From: Sarcocystis neurona
Taxonomy: Eukaryota > Apicomplexa > Conoidasida > Eucoccidiorida > Sarcocystidae
DNA length: 64,000 nucleotides
Direction of reading: 5' to 3'
Assembly: GCA_000727475.1 (NCBI GenBank)
Contig: KL647311.1
Coordinates: forward strand, 1,875,693-1,939,692
Positions within the stretch are counted from its first letter, which is position 1. Every line of letters starts with the position of its first letter. This document shows, one piece after another, positions 20,478 through 31,862 of the stretch. Position numbers and translations under genes: made by a program. The notes under the pieces are model-generated. The model saw only the letters and a list, made by a program, of their open reading frames with translations, was not told the origin of the DNA and made no database searches.

Positions 20478-22375
20478 ACGCCTGTATTTCTGGTGAGCAG
20501 CAGGTGCGACCTTTCTGTTGTCTGCTCGCGCTTCACTCTCTGCAAGGAGACCGCGAATAAATCTTCCTCCATTTCAAAAAAAAGGCCGCTTCTCGGACAT
20601 ATAAATATATATACATACATATACATGTATATTTGTGTGGACACGACTACGTCGACGCGTATGTGTATGTGTGTATCGCGTTGGAGCTTCTTACGAATAT
20701 GCGCATATGCATGTATTAATATATATGTATTTAGGTATATGTGATAATGTAGATGGGTGATTCATGGCAGATAGTTGTATAGAAACGCCTGGATTCGTCT
20801 ATGTGCTTTTGTAGCTGCACAGGGGGCTGTACGTCTCCCGCATTCCTGGTGTCTGTACACCTCATAAAGGTTTTCTCTTTGTACTACTGGAGGACCTGTA
20901 CACATACACGCACATATATATATATATATATGTATATGTGTCACGCGACCAGTTGTTATACCGTTTCTATCGGGAGAGGCGCAGCAACTATGTAAACGTC
21001 CATAAATACACACACATGCACATATATACACATATGCATAGATTTATGTACGTATGTAATCAAGTATACATACGTATATAAGATATACGTATATATGTAT
21101 ATACATATATTTTATAAATTTTATACATACATATATGTATCTCCGTGAGAAGCGGAAGCATATGTACCTGTGGGTGTAGCTGTGTGCGTAGAAGAGTGCT
21201 GCGGCTGTCATTTGCTGCAGGCGCGCATGCGTCGCAGTGTGAAAAAAATGGTGAGCAGAGAGTCTCACGACTCGGAGTCACCGATCAATTTCCCACAGGT
21301 GTCATAAGCGACGTGTACATACACCACAACGTGCACACACAAGCACGTAGACACAAATATTTCTCCAGCTCGACGGGGGAACACATGAGACTGACGCGCT
21401 TGTCTATGAAGAGACACGCACAAGTAGCCGTGTAAATGTGTCCAAAGAGAGAGTAAGATAGAGAGAGAGACACAGAGGTCCAGAACACAGGAGGATGACG
21501 GGCTTATATATGAAGAGACGTGCGCAAACGTGCGTATAGAGAGAGAAACAATGGCCCGCAGCAACGCTGCGTTTTACGACTGCAGCAGCAGTAGAGCGCA
21601 CGCACACGACGGTCCAGCGACATTTTCTTCCCCAGGGGCCGGCGACACTTTCTTTTCCTGGCCCTTTTCTCTCTCTCTCTACGTCTCACTCCGTATGTTT
21701 TCCATCTCTACACCAGCTTTGAGGCGGCCAGTTGTAGTCGATTTTATCCGAAGATGCGCGTCGACGCAGGCAAAGAGAACTCACGCGCGCGCGCGTGGCG
21801 TGCGGCAAGCAGCTCACAGCAACACCTGCGTACTTCGGCAGGAATGCATGCGTGGGGGACCCGACACTGCGTCCACCCCTGCATCTGCTGAAACATGCTT
21901 TCTGTCTCCAATATATACTCACTCGAATTTTGACAGGTGCGTGCGCGTACACCTCTGCATGCCTCGCGTGCCCCACCGGCGACCACCGAGACGCACCGTA
22001 CGCGCTGCTCGCGTTCCCAGCAGCACAAGCACGTCGTTGCAAACTTCTGCTACATATCGGCGCGAGGTGCCAGCTGCATGCGTCTGCTATATGCGTACTT
22101 CTACCGACACACCGCGGTGCCGGGGTGCGGTCGTATTGACGGGCCATGCGTGGAAGCCCGCGTGCCTTCTAGGGAAGTGGAAATTAACGAGGCGTGTTGT
22201 TTGGACTTAGGGATGCATATACACCCGTCGCAGTCGGGGGGGGCTTGGGGCGTCGGCGTGCTTCTCCCGCTCTTCACTCCGTCCGCACCTATATGCTCAA
22301 CCACGTTCACGGCCCCTAGTGTAGTGGAACTTCTGATACCTACGGGAGATAAAGACGTGTTGGCGTAGCAAGAAA
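20478..22375. other. No recognised gene; AT microsatellites
   Basis: Sequence of mixed composition with AT/GTATA runs near 20600-20635, 20915-20940 and 21060-21140. Several open frames of 60-230 residues exist on both strands around 21530-22370, but they overlap each other, are Arg/Cys/His-rich and have no conserved motif. Confidence 0.5.
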
Positions 22376-23260
22376 GATGTGCTGCAGCTGCTGCAGCTGC
22401 ACCAACCCTGTCGTGAGTCAAGCAACGTACGCGCTCGTGCGGGCAGCTGCAGCAGCTGCTGCTGCTGTTTGTGCGAGTCCGGCGACGACCCGCAGTACAC
22501 GTACGAAAAGAAGGAGGAGGCGCTGTAACGCGCATACGAATAAGGAAGAGCACCTAGACTGCAGGCAGGAGGGAGTTTCGCGCGCACCGAGTGAAAGAGA
22601 AAAAAGAAAAAGAAAGGATAATGTCGCTCCGGTGTGTACTGTATTTTCACACGTAATCGCACACACGCCACTTCCTCCCACTGTCTCTGCACGTGGGCGT
22701 TTCCATACAGGCACGCGTTCACAGCACTGACGGCAAATACGCACGAGTCCAAAGTATACAACATGTCATGTTCGTGCACATCTCTGTGTGGCCGTGCTTC
22801 TTGGTGAACGCCGCAATTTGTATAAGGCGCCACCTGCAGCGACATCGCGTAGCCACGGCGTCACACTCCGCAGCTGCGACGCAGGAGGACAGTGGCCGTT
22901 TGCTTCTGCTGCGTCTGCTGTACCGTTGTCTCGGTGCTGCCAACACGCTGCTGCTGCTGCTATGGCTTCTACTGCTGCGGCTGCCTTTGCTGCAGCTGCT
23001 GTATGCGCTAGTGCTGTGGGTCTTGCATTTGGTGTTGCTTCTGCTAGTGCTTCTGCCTCTCCTGCACGAGTCTCGCTGCTCCCCCGCGACTGCCGCCGCT
23101 TTTGCTTCTGCGGCTGCTTCAACTGCCTCTAGTCCTCTTGCTGCTCCGACTTCAGCAGTTGCTTCTTCTACTGTGTGTGCTGTCTTCTCGAGTGCTAGTG
23201 ATACGCCTGCTGCTGCAGTGTCCGTTGCTGGCGCTCTCGAGTTTCGTCGCTTGTAGGCAA
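22376..23260. repeat. CTG/CAG-rich island with a minus-strand Ala/Glu-rich frame
   Basis: CTGCAG-type runs occupy about 22378-22470 and 22905-23255. On the minus strand, 23070-23255 reads as an Ala/Glu-rich stretch (NSRAPATDTAAAGVSLALEK and onward to AGEQRD) that could be one exon after an acceptor CCTACAAG. The rest looks noncoding. No family match is recognised. Confidence 0.3.
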
Positions 23261-23535
23261 GCCAGGCCGCCGTGAACCCTGAGGTATACATGTAGACAGT
23301 TTTCTGAACTGTCTTACTCATTCTACACACGCTACGTGTGCAAGTTGTTCCTCCTCGTAATTAGTTAAATACGTCTTTACGTATACCGTTGAAAAGAGTT
23401 AGAAACTCAGCCGGTGCCTAAAACGGCCAGCGAACAAGCACAGATGCCTTTCGGCTTCAACGTGCGAGCAGGCCGAAACCTATTGAATATAAGGCTACAT
23501 GTGCGACCGGGTAAGTACTCACGTACTCAGTCGTG

Positions 23536-23727
23536 CACATATATATATATATATATATATTTATATACATATATATATATTTATATACATATATATATAT
23601 ATATTTATATACGTATATATATATACATATTCATATACATATATATATATATATATATTTATATACATATATATATATATTCATACACATATATATATAT
23701 ATACTACACATATATATATATATATAT
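23536..23727. repeat. (AT)n/ATATTTATATAC microsatellite at gap edge
   Basis: Nearly pure AT with ATTTATATACAT and ATTCATATACAT interruptions, running directly into the assembly gap. Matching AT sequence resumes at 24409-24444 on the other side. Confidence 0.9.
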
Positions 23728-24408
23728 NNNNNNNNNNNNNNNNNNNNNNNNNNNNNNNNNNNNNNNNNNNNNNNNNNNNNNNNNNNNNNNNNNNNNNNNN
23801 NNNNNNNNNNNNNNNNNNNNNNNNNNNNNNNNNNNNNNNNNNNNNNNNNNNNNNNNNNNNNNNNNNNNNNNNNNNNNNNNNNNNNNNNNNNNNNNNNNNN
23901 NNNNNNNNNNNNNNNNNNNNNNNNNNNNNNNNNNNNNNNNNNNNNNNNNNNNNNNNNNNNNNNNNNNNNNNNNNNNNNNNNNNNNNNNNNNNNNNNNNNN
24001 NNNNNNNNNNNNNNNNNNNNNNNNNNNNNNNNNNNNNNNNNNNNNNNNNNNNNNNNNNNNNNNNNNNNNNNNNNNNNNNNNNNNNNNNNNNNNNNNNNNN
24101 NNNNNNNNNNNNNNNNNNNNNNNNNNNNNNNNNNNNNNNNNNNNNNNNNNNNNNNNNNNNNNNNNNNNNNNNNNNNNNNNNNNNNNNNNNNNNNNNNNNN
24201 NNNNNNNNNNNNNNNNNNNNNNNNNNNNNNNNNNNNNNNNNNNNNNNNNNNNNNNNNNNNNNNNNNNNNNNNNNNNNNNNNNNNNNNNNNNNNNNNNNNN
24301 NNNNNNNNNNNNNNNNNNNNNNNNNNNNNNNNNNNNNNNNNNNNNNNNNNNNNNNNNNNNNNNNNNNNNNNNNNNNNNNNNNNNNNNNNNNNNNNNNNNN
24401 NNNNNNNN
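23728..24408. other. Assembly gap (N run)
   Basis: A run of 681 N. Both edges are (AT)n microsatellite, so the gap most likely reflects failure to assemble the repeat. The stated length should not be trusted. Confidence 0.98.
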
Positions 24409-24444
24409 ATATATATATATACACATATATATATATATATATAT

Positions 24445-27400
24445 GTGCTGTATATATATAGTGGATATGCAGAGATATTATATTGAGCGTGCATGCACGC
24501 TTCAGTCGTAAAAGAGTACTGGGGTACTTTGAACACAGGTAGGCAGGACTTGAATGAATCCGCTGACAGGTGTGTACTGCTCAACTACACTTTTGCAGTC
24601 GTTCGAATAGACCGGATAACCTTTTATGTGTGTACTTACTTGCGCAGGCTCAGACAATTATAAATATAAGTACAATGTACCAATGTATGTGTTGCAGGCA
24701 CCTTGCAATGTACACACGTCCTCACACCTTAAAAAACCAGTACAATGTGTATAACCTACTACCGGCTGTCTTTGAATTCTTTTTGGTATGTACGAACGTC
24801 AAGAGAGATTCACGCTTGTCAGGGCTTTATATATATATACGTATGTGTATATAACGGGGGGAAATATGTTTTTCTGTGTATTACAAGGGTGGACATGCTT
24901 GCTGGTAGCTTGACACGTAAAACAACAGCCAGCTAGGCAGAATTTGCAGGTGTTACTAAAAGTACTGCTGGGCGCCTTAAGGTACAACGCTTGTTAGGGA
25001 ATCTGCAGAGGCTCACCGACTCCTTACAGTTTTCGAGGGAAAAACGCGGTAAGTAGTCAAGTAAGGATACATTTGCGGAGTGAAGGAGAAAAAGAAACGT
25101 ACGTTCGCTTATGTACAGGGACATACATGTGCACCTGTATAGGCGTTCACGAATCGCGTGAAGTCTACTCGTGTGCTCGTATATCATTCTGTGCGTGCTC
25201 CTGTACGTGTACATACGGACATATATATATATATATCAAAAGAGAGACAGCAGCATCGAGACACCTGTAGGTGTACACATGTGTGTGCGGGCTAACGATG
25301 TGAATTTTCAAGGAAAAAGAAGATCGCAATGAGCTCAGTAGACCTGCCCATGTGCAGACGTGTGAAAGAGGGATACAGATGCATTCGTCCCCCGTAAAGT
25401 GCCCCTGCGTGTGTCCACATACATAGGTGCAAAGTAGTAAACTGGTTCTTCACATTTTCACACGTATATGTGTCTATGAACCTGTACATTTGAAGTTCTT
25501 CTGCTGCTCAAGTTGTGTGAGATCCTGCTGCCGTCGTTGCCGACAAAACACAATCAACAGACAACAGTTCCTGGGGAAACCGGCCCATCCTCTGCTCTGC
25601 GGAACTCCACAGACACCTTTTTCCTCCTCCTTCTGCTACAGTGTACGAGTGTACGGTTTGCGCACGTTGCGGTCCTGCAGTGTGATTTCTGCAGTCGTTT
25701 TTGTGAAGTGCTCAAACGGAGGCGTGACCGCCACAGTCTTAGACAGTTGTTCACTTTTTGTTAACGGGTGTCATAACTCCTTGCAAAGATAACATTCCTT
25801 CTCCTGTGCTGCCTGCTTCTGCGACTGGGCTGCTGGAACGGACATTCCACCGCCTTGTGGTCGAAAGTAGCAGCGTACCGCAGAGTTTCCACGTACGGCA
25901 AACACGGGAGTAGCACGTCTGTCATTCGGTGGAGGCGCGCCATGCTGCACTTTCTCGTGGTCACATCTGTGTTAAACGTCAATGCGCACACAAAGGTATG
26001 GATAAAAGTTCTCTGGTGTGGGTGAGATTTCTCGTCTCCTCTTTTCTGATAGGCAACACGCCTTCAAAATTCAGTCACAACATTCTAAGAGTAGACAGAT
26101 ACAGATGGACGTGTGGCATATATATGGTTCAAAATTCTCTAGGGGCCGTGTGAGAGAGACGTCTACAAGTTTGTCTCTGTGAATAACAAAGGGTAGTAGT
26201 CCGACTTTCAAACGTACGCAAAGTAAGCAAGTACGTAAATATCTCCGCACCAATAAACATACGCACGTTCACGCAGGAGCCTCACAGTTCTTTGCTTACG
26301 CAACCACTTCACATCTGCAAACTTATGTTTATTTGTGGGGGACTCACTAGTGAGAATCACTGTGATACGTAACAGGCTTATTCTTATATATAAATATGTA
26401 TGCGTGACCCTTGGTCGACCTCCACATTTATGTAATTTTGTGTACCGGTTATACCTACGTTAGTAGACATGAGCGCCTTCGTAACACGCGTGTGCATGCA
26501 TATAGATGTTGAGGTGTGTGTCTGGTCTCTTCACAAGCCAAGTAATAAACCAGAAGTACTAACGATATATCTTACTTTTTTGCTGCACGTTGTGGGGGAA
26601 TCCAGCTTTCACAGTTCTGACAGTCGGAAGGATGAAACCGACACAACAGGGCCCCGTTGCATTCCCTTCTCCACTTCTAGGACTACTTTCAAAAGAGATT
26701 GTTTCTCCTAGAATTGCCTGCATAGGGGTGTATTCGCATTCCCTTCCCCAGTTCTAGCATTACTTCCAAAACATGTTGTTTCTCCTTAAATTGCCAGCAT
26801 ATGGATGCATTTACATTCTCACATTTATCTGAGTGCGTGTGTGTGTCCTGGACGTATAGAGAGCCACGTTGATGAAAAAAGGGAAGATGTCGGTCTGCCT
26901 ACAAGCCATATATCTCTCTCCCTTGTGCAAACCTCAAGGTGTGCGTCTTTTCTCTGTCGACCCCTCCTCCCGTGTACGTACGTCTTCGCGCCTGGCAATA
27001 TCCATGCAAATAAACAAAACGACACAAGTAACTTTACCCCTTTCTAATATTTTCTAAAATGATATTGAACATTCGTCTCTACTGCAGGGGCCACAATTGC
27101 TGCAGCTTGCTTTTACACAAATATCTACGTGCAGGCGTATGTATACATATATATATATATATATATATATATGGTATATAATTTCCTGAATAGGCAACTA
27201 CACCCACATACTGCTGTATTCAGGAGTCAACGAATTTGCTTGTTCTAACGTACAATCTGTCGTGATACTTGCCGTCGTCTCCAGTTGACCCTGGCTCTCA
27301 CCTGTACGTTAACCCTGGTGCCACTAGTACACACGACGGTCGACTACACACGCACGTGCACACCCATAGTAGTGTACATGCATACATATATATATATATA

Positions 27401-28138
27401 TATACATGTACAAGTGGGTGTGTATACACGTATAATCCTGGATATCCCTGGCAAGTGCATGCTTGTATAGACATGTAATCATAGGCACGAACACACAGGC
27501 GTTGATTACGCGACTTACAGCGTATGTTTTGACAAGTGCACAAGTAAACCTATTTCTAAACTGGTTCGCAGCCGCCGTCTCCCTGTGAGAGCAGAGGGTG
27601 AAATTAGAATTCGTATTCCGAGTGTACTTGCTTCCTTTCGTGGGGCCCCACGCACAAGGTAAAACGCATTTAGACTTGTTGCAGGGACAGCAGAAAGTGA
27701 ATGATGACGGAAAAGGTCTTCTGGTTGCCGCTGCCCAGTGAGTAGCTGACTGGCGGGATAGAAGTAGCTGCAAATGTTGGACACCCTCTTCTCTGTCAAC
27801 TACTCGTTGTTGTTGCTCGTCCCCACTTTCGTGTGTACGGTGCATAAGTGTATACGTCTACATATGTGTCCTAGTAGGTCGTGTAGGATAAACCGCGACA
27901 TACAATCACGCAAGCGGAGCCTTCAGAAGATGGTTAATACTTCCTAGATAGAGATATACTACTTGTAGTTAGAAGGAGTAGGCTATGTGGACACACAGTG
28001 TGCGACGAGCGCTGGGACACTACGGACGCGGCGCAGGTGCGCTACGTTGTCGAATCCTCAACGAATGCACTGCCCCTTAGTGTTTCCCCCCCTTCTTAAG
28101 AAGAAATAGCGTACTCTCCTTTGCTCTTGGCGTCGACA
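24445..28138. other. Repeat-poor stretch, no confident gene
   Basis: This part has far fewer trinucleotide runs than its surroundings. Weak candidates include a + strand segment ending at a donor near 25994 (ATG 25942, MLHFLVVTSVLNVNAHTK then AAAG|GTATGG), which looks like a signal-peptide first exon, and minus-strand frames at 27.5-27.8 kb. None has a family match. An AT microsatellite lies at 27143-27172. Confidence 0.4.
26659..26812. repeat. 77-bp imperfect tandem duplication
   Basis: Two adjacent copies start GCATTCCCTTCTCCACTTCT (26659) and GCATTCCCTTCCCCAGTTCT (26736). Both continue with ACTACTTTC/ATTACTTCC, GTTTCTCCT and a GAATTGCC/AAATTGCC block. Divergence is roughly one base in five, so the duplication is not recent. 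It falls in otherwise single-copy DNA. Confidence 0.8.
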
Positions 28139-28576
28139 CTACAGTCGTGCGCCTCCCTCTTTCGTGTCTACATTGCCGTCTCCTGGTGCGCTTCGCTCAA
28201 ACGAAGGCACAGTCTCAGGCAGCGGCGCCAGCAGACACACGGTCGCGGTGGCTAATAAAAGAAAGACGAGATCTTTTATAAGGGCAAAAAACATCAGCGG
28301 CAGTACATCAAAGAGAAGCAATTAGAGAAGATGAAACTGCAGCATCACAGACAACAAGAGGGGACAACGAACTGCACTAGCCGCGACAGCAGAGGCACCG
28401 GAAGGGCTGCAGCAGTGCGCCGCCTCCACGACGTGGAGCAGCAGTGACAGCTGCAGAGCCCGAAAACCGGCAGGAGCGACAACAACAACAAGTGCGAGAG
28501 TTACATCAGCAGCACAAGGCAAAACAGTAGCGGCCGCGACACCACCTACAGCGGCGGAGCAGGGATGCAACATCAT
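28139..28576 (-). CDS. Possible last exon(s) of a minus-strand gene
   Basis: One frame is open on the minus strand from 28576 to TAG at 28139, broken only by a TAA at 28322-28324. A branchpoint-like CTAAT and pyrimidine tract end at TTTATTAG, so 28139 to about 28242 can be a terminal exon reading ATVCLLAPLPETVPSFERSA and onward to KEGGARL. Without splicing, the TAA would make this a broken frame. The upstream part is Ala/Val/Leu-rich from CAG-type triplets. No family is recognised. Confidence 0.25.
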
Positions 28577-29736
28577 AAGCTAGGTACGAGAACTGCTCAG
28601 CACACCCGTTTCCTGTATCAATTCTTACATTTCCCTGTCGTTTTGCGGGGGCACGCTGCTGCAGTGTAACTCTGTAATCAATGTTTGAACAGTACAGTTA
28701 TCCGTTGGTGGGCGTAATACTGTGTCCGCACAGCGTACACGCCTCCTGGAAGTGCCAACTTCTGTAGATATACGTACCTCTCTGTATTTACGTACTGAGT
28801 ATATGCGTACACATTTTTGTGTGTACATATATGTATATATATGCATGAGTACGTACGTTTCTTGTATATTTACATCCATCACTGTACCTAAACGTGTGAT
28901 TGTGTACTGACATGAGTTCTTGTCAATTGGACGTGCAATTTATGCGTTTCTCCTGTGTACAGGTGAACACTTGCATGTAAGGGCATGTTAGTGTCGGTAT
29001 TTGTGTGCTTGTAGGTGTTCATGCAAAATTCTGCGTGTACGCCTGTATGCAGGCTATCTAACCGCGCCCACTAAAGAGATCACGATGCATTAAATGTGTC
29101 TGCGTAACTTCAACTTGAGAAACGGTGTCGCGTCACATGGAATGCATAGACGTGCGATGAAGAATGTGACACGTAATTCTTATGGTACTCCTTCTGCGCA
29201 CCAGTGCGGTCCAGAGTAGTTCCGCGTTTACGTAATTTTACTTGCTTACAATAAAGAAGGTAGGCGTTGGTCCGTATATTTGGATATACGGGTGGTGCGT
29301 GTCTACATGCGTGATGAGTCAACGCCAGTGATCTACCGGTACCTCAGGTATATAGTGAATACATTGCAAAAGTGGTTTTCCCGAAATGTCTAGATGTACT
29401 TGCATCAATGTTTTTTGTAGACAGGAAGGAAGAAAGGAGACAGAGTGAGAAAAGATGCGTATCCCTACGCGTGCGTATGCGTATATCGTCGTGCACCTGT
29501 AGCATCTGCAGAGAAAGGACAGAAAAGCGAAGAAGTGAGAAGATATGTTGGTGACTTCATCTGCACGCGTACCACTGCAGTGACTTTACCGGTAAGCACA
29601 ACATGTTCTCTGTATAAATACGACTAGTGTAGACTGTAGACCTGCAGATATGACAGGCCGTTTTCTTTTGATAAACTGCTGTGAATCCGCCTGCTTCAAC
29701 TGTTTGCTTTAAAAGACTGCAACCGCGACACTGCAG
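28577..29736. other. No recognised gene
   Basis: Mixed-composition DNA with short AT runs near 28825-28845. A possible exon end with donor ACCG|GTAAGC sits at 29591, in a frame reading EKGQKSEEVRRYVGDF. It does not join in phase with the candidate exon at 29737. Confidence 0.4.
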
Positions 29737-29884
29737 AGACGCCGATGTAAAAAATAAGGAGATTCATTACGCTGCGGCAGTGCGAGGGATGCGGCCGCTC
29801 GAGAAAAATTTGTTCTTCGCTTCCTTTCTTCCAGAGGAATTCTTCAAAAGAAAGGACCCACGGGGCACTCAGGATGATTCCTAA
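29737..29884 (+). CDS. Possible terminal exon, unknown gene
   Basis: After an acceptor-like GACACTGCAG the frame reads DADVKNKEIHYAAAVRGMRP and ends RKDPRGTQDDS before TAA 29882-29884. The composition is balanced and protein-like, without repeat. No upstream exon with matching phase was found and no family is recognised. Confidence 0.28.
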
Positions 29885-31686
29885 ACCGTAGGCAAAAATG
29901 AATGGATACAGTCTGAGTCCCGACGCAAGTGTGCAACAATCTAGGTATACCGATATGTGTACAATAATTTCCAGTGTATGTACGTATGTATATCTCTATC
30001 TCTATATTCACTTATGCATACATACGTGTGTGTGTATCTACCTGTATATATGGACACCTTCGGACGCAGGCGTGCGCCTTTCTGCTCCGGGAAATTGTCA
30101 GCAAAAATAAAAGACAATCCACACACCGCTGCGTGTCCACGTGTACTGCTCGGCTGTACCAAATTCTTGTTCGTGTTTCACACACTTACGCACTTTGTTG
30201 CGAGTAAGGAGACACAGAAGGCTACATTTGTTGTGGCCTTATTTCAATAGGCATATGGATGCACGTGGATTTTTGCGTGGACGTAGACTGACACATAAGT
30301 AAACATAGGTTGAAAGGAGCCTGACGGGTGACACTTGAAAAATTTCATGCCCCTTTTTTTTCACTTACTCTGATCTGTGAAGAGTTTCGTCTCCTGATGT
30401 TTCACGCGTGCGTGGCCGTGCTTTCTCGTCTTAAAGGTGGGGAAAAAGAGGATACACTAGTGGACGCGTACCCTAGGCCTTCTGCTTAGGCGCTTTACTA
30501 AAGAGTCTGCCCGTGCGCTTCTGAGCTCCGCTAAAGCACACATTCTTCCCTCAGACCCACTGTCGTCCACGTGTATTTCATCACTCTTCAAATAGGAAGA
30601 GCCATTGCGAAGGCATCACAACGGCGCGGTCCCCCGTGTGCGCCCACCTTTTGGCGCTCTGCTTACACTTGTGCATATATATATATATATACATACATGT
30701 ACACACATACATAGATTTACACGCGTATATCCATAGTGAACATACCAGTGGAACGGAGAGAGCAGAATTCACGTCCGGCGGCAGAGTTCAACAGAGGAAT
30801 CAGTGTCCGGGGGGTGCCGATATGGATGAGAGTGCTTCCCCACATGGTCCGGCGCAGTACTGTCCTCGGAGTGAACGCTTCTTTCAGCCAGCAGAAGATG
30901 AACCTTCTATATTTCTCAGCAAATAGTTCCGTGCGTGTTCAGGATAAGAATATACCACGGTGTACTCTGGTGCTGCAAGACAGACGACGAGGCACACGAA
31001 TACGCGCAAACGCTCTCGAAAAAACACGCATTTATTATTCCTGTATGGCCACACACACGTATGTGTAGGTTCGTTTGCACGCACACGTAGGTGCAAGTGT
31101 ATATATATATATATATATGTACATATATATGTGTATGACACCCTATAGCTGCTCTAAGTGAGCGCGCCGCCCGTATATCACGAAGAACTGTATGCTCTGC
31201 AAAACGGACGCTTGCCTACCGAGGTTTGCACGGATATCTATGTGGTAAACTACTTACAAAAATAGCTATGCTGTGGTTCACTCTGCGGGTGTGTGGCTGC
31301 AGACTCTTTACCTGTATGTGTGTACGTTAACAGTATCCACGCGTCACCTCACACGTGCACAAAGACGCGATCAACAACGACACCTAGTTTCTTTTTTAGT
31401 CAGGTTTTTTCAGGCGTACCGGAGAGGTATAGTCACCTTCCTCCTCTGCGTACGCAGGGCTCCTCTTGCGGCTGTATGTCTCCTACATCTTTGCTGTGGA
31501 AAAAATGTGTTCATTTGTCGCCGTTCTCCATCCATACACGGATATACAGAGTTGTGAATACATTCAGTCTAGGAAAGGGGCAGCTTTCGCTATCGCTCAG
31601 GAGGCCTGCTGTACGCAGTAGTCTCTTTTGCATAAGTGTTTCCACCTTTTTGTTCCAAGAGATGGGAACAAACGAAGAAAACATCA
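29885..31686. other. No confident gene; two overlapping frames near 30.75-31.05 kb
   Basis: At 30750-31065 two + strand frames are both open and protein-like (one contains MDESASPHGPAQYCPRSE, the other RGVPIWMRVLPHMVRRST). They could include an upstream exon of the next gene, but no splice pair was settled. AT microsatellites lie near 30676-30695 and 31099-31120. Confidence 0.35.
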
Positions 31687-31862
31687 ATGTTGAGGAATCT
31701 CTCTGCTCGTGTTCATAGGGCCTGCGTGTCTGCCGCACGCGCAGCAAAATTGCAACGTGAGGTGAAAGCAGCAGAAGACATGCTGCGGCAGCTGAAAACA
31801 AGAACACTGTTTCTACCTGGCTCTACAGATGACCATGCAATTCACATCGACGTCAGAGACAT
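31687..31862 (+). CDS. Exon 1 of the 468-aa gene
   Basis: ATG at 31687 opens residues 1-58. The same frame is closed by TAA about 50 bases upstream. A short upstream frame starting at ATG 31663 (MGTNEENINVEESLCSCS) overlaps the start and could act as a regulatory upstream reading frame. The donor GTAAGC leaves two bases (AT), completed to Ile by exon 2. Confidence 0.55.

Noticed and set aside
23414..24584. Frames of 240-365 codons spanning the first N run
   Set aside because: They exist only because N bases contain no stop codons.
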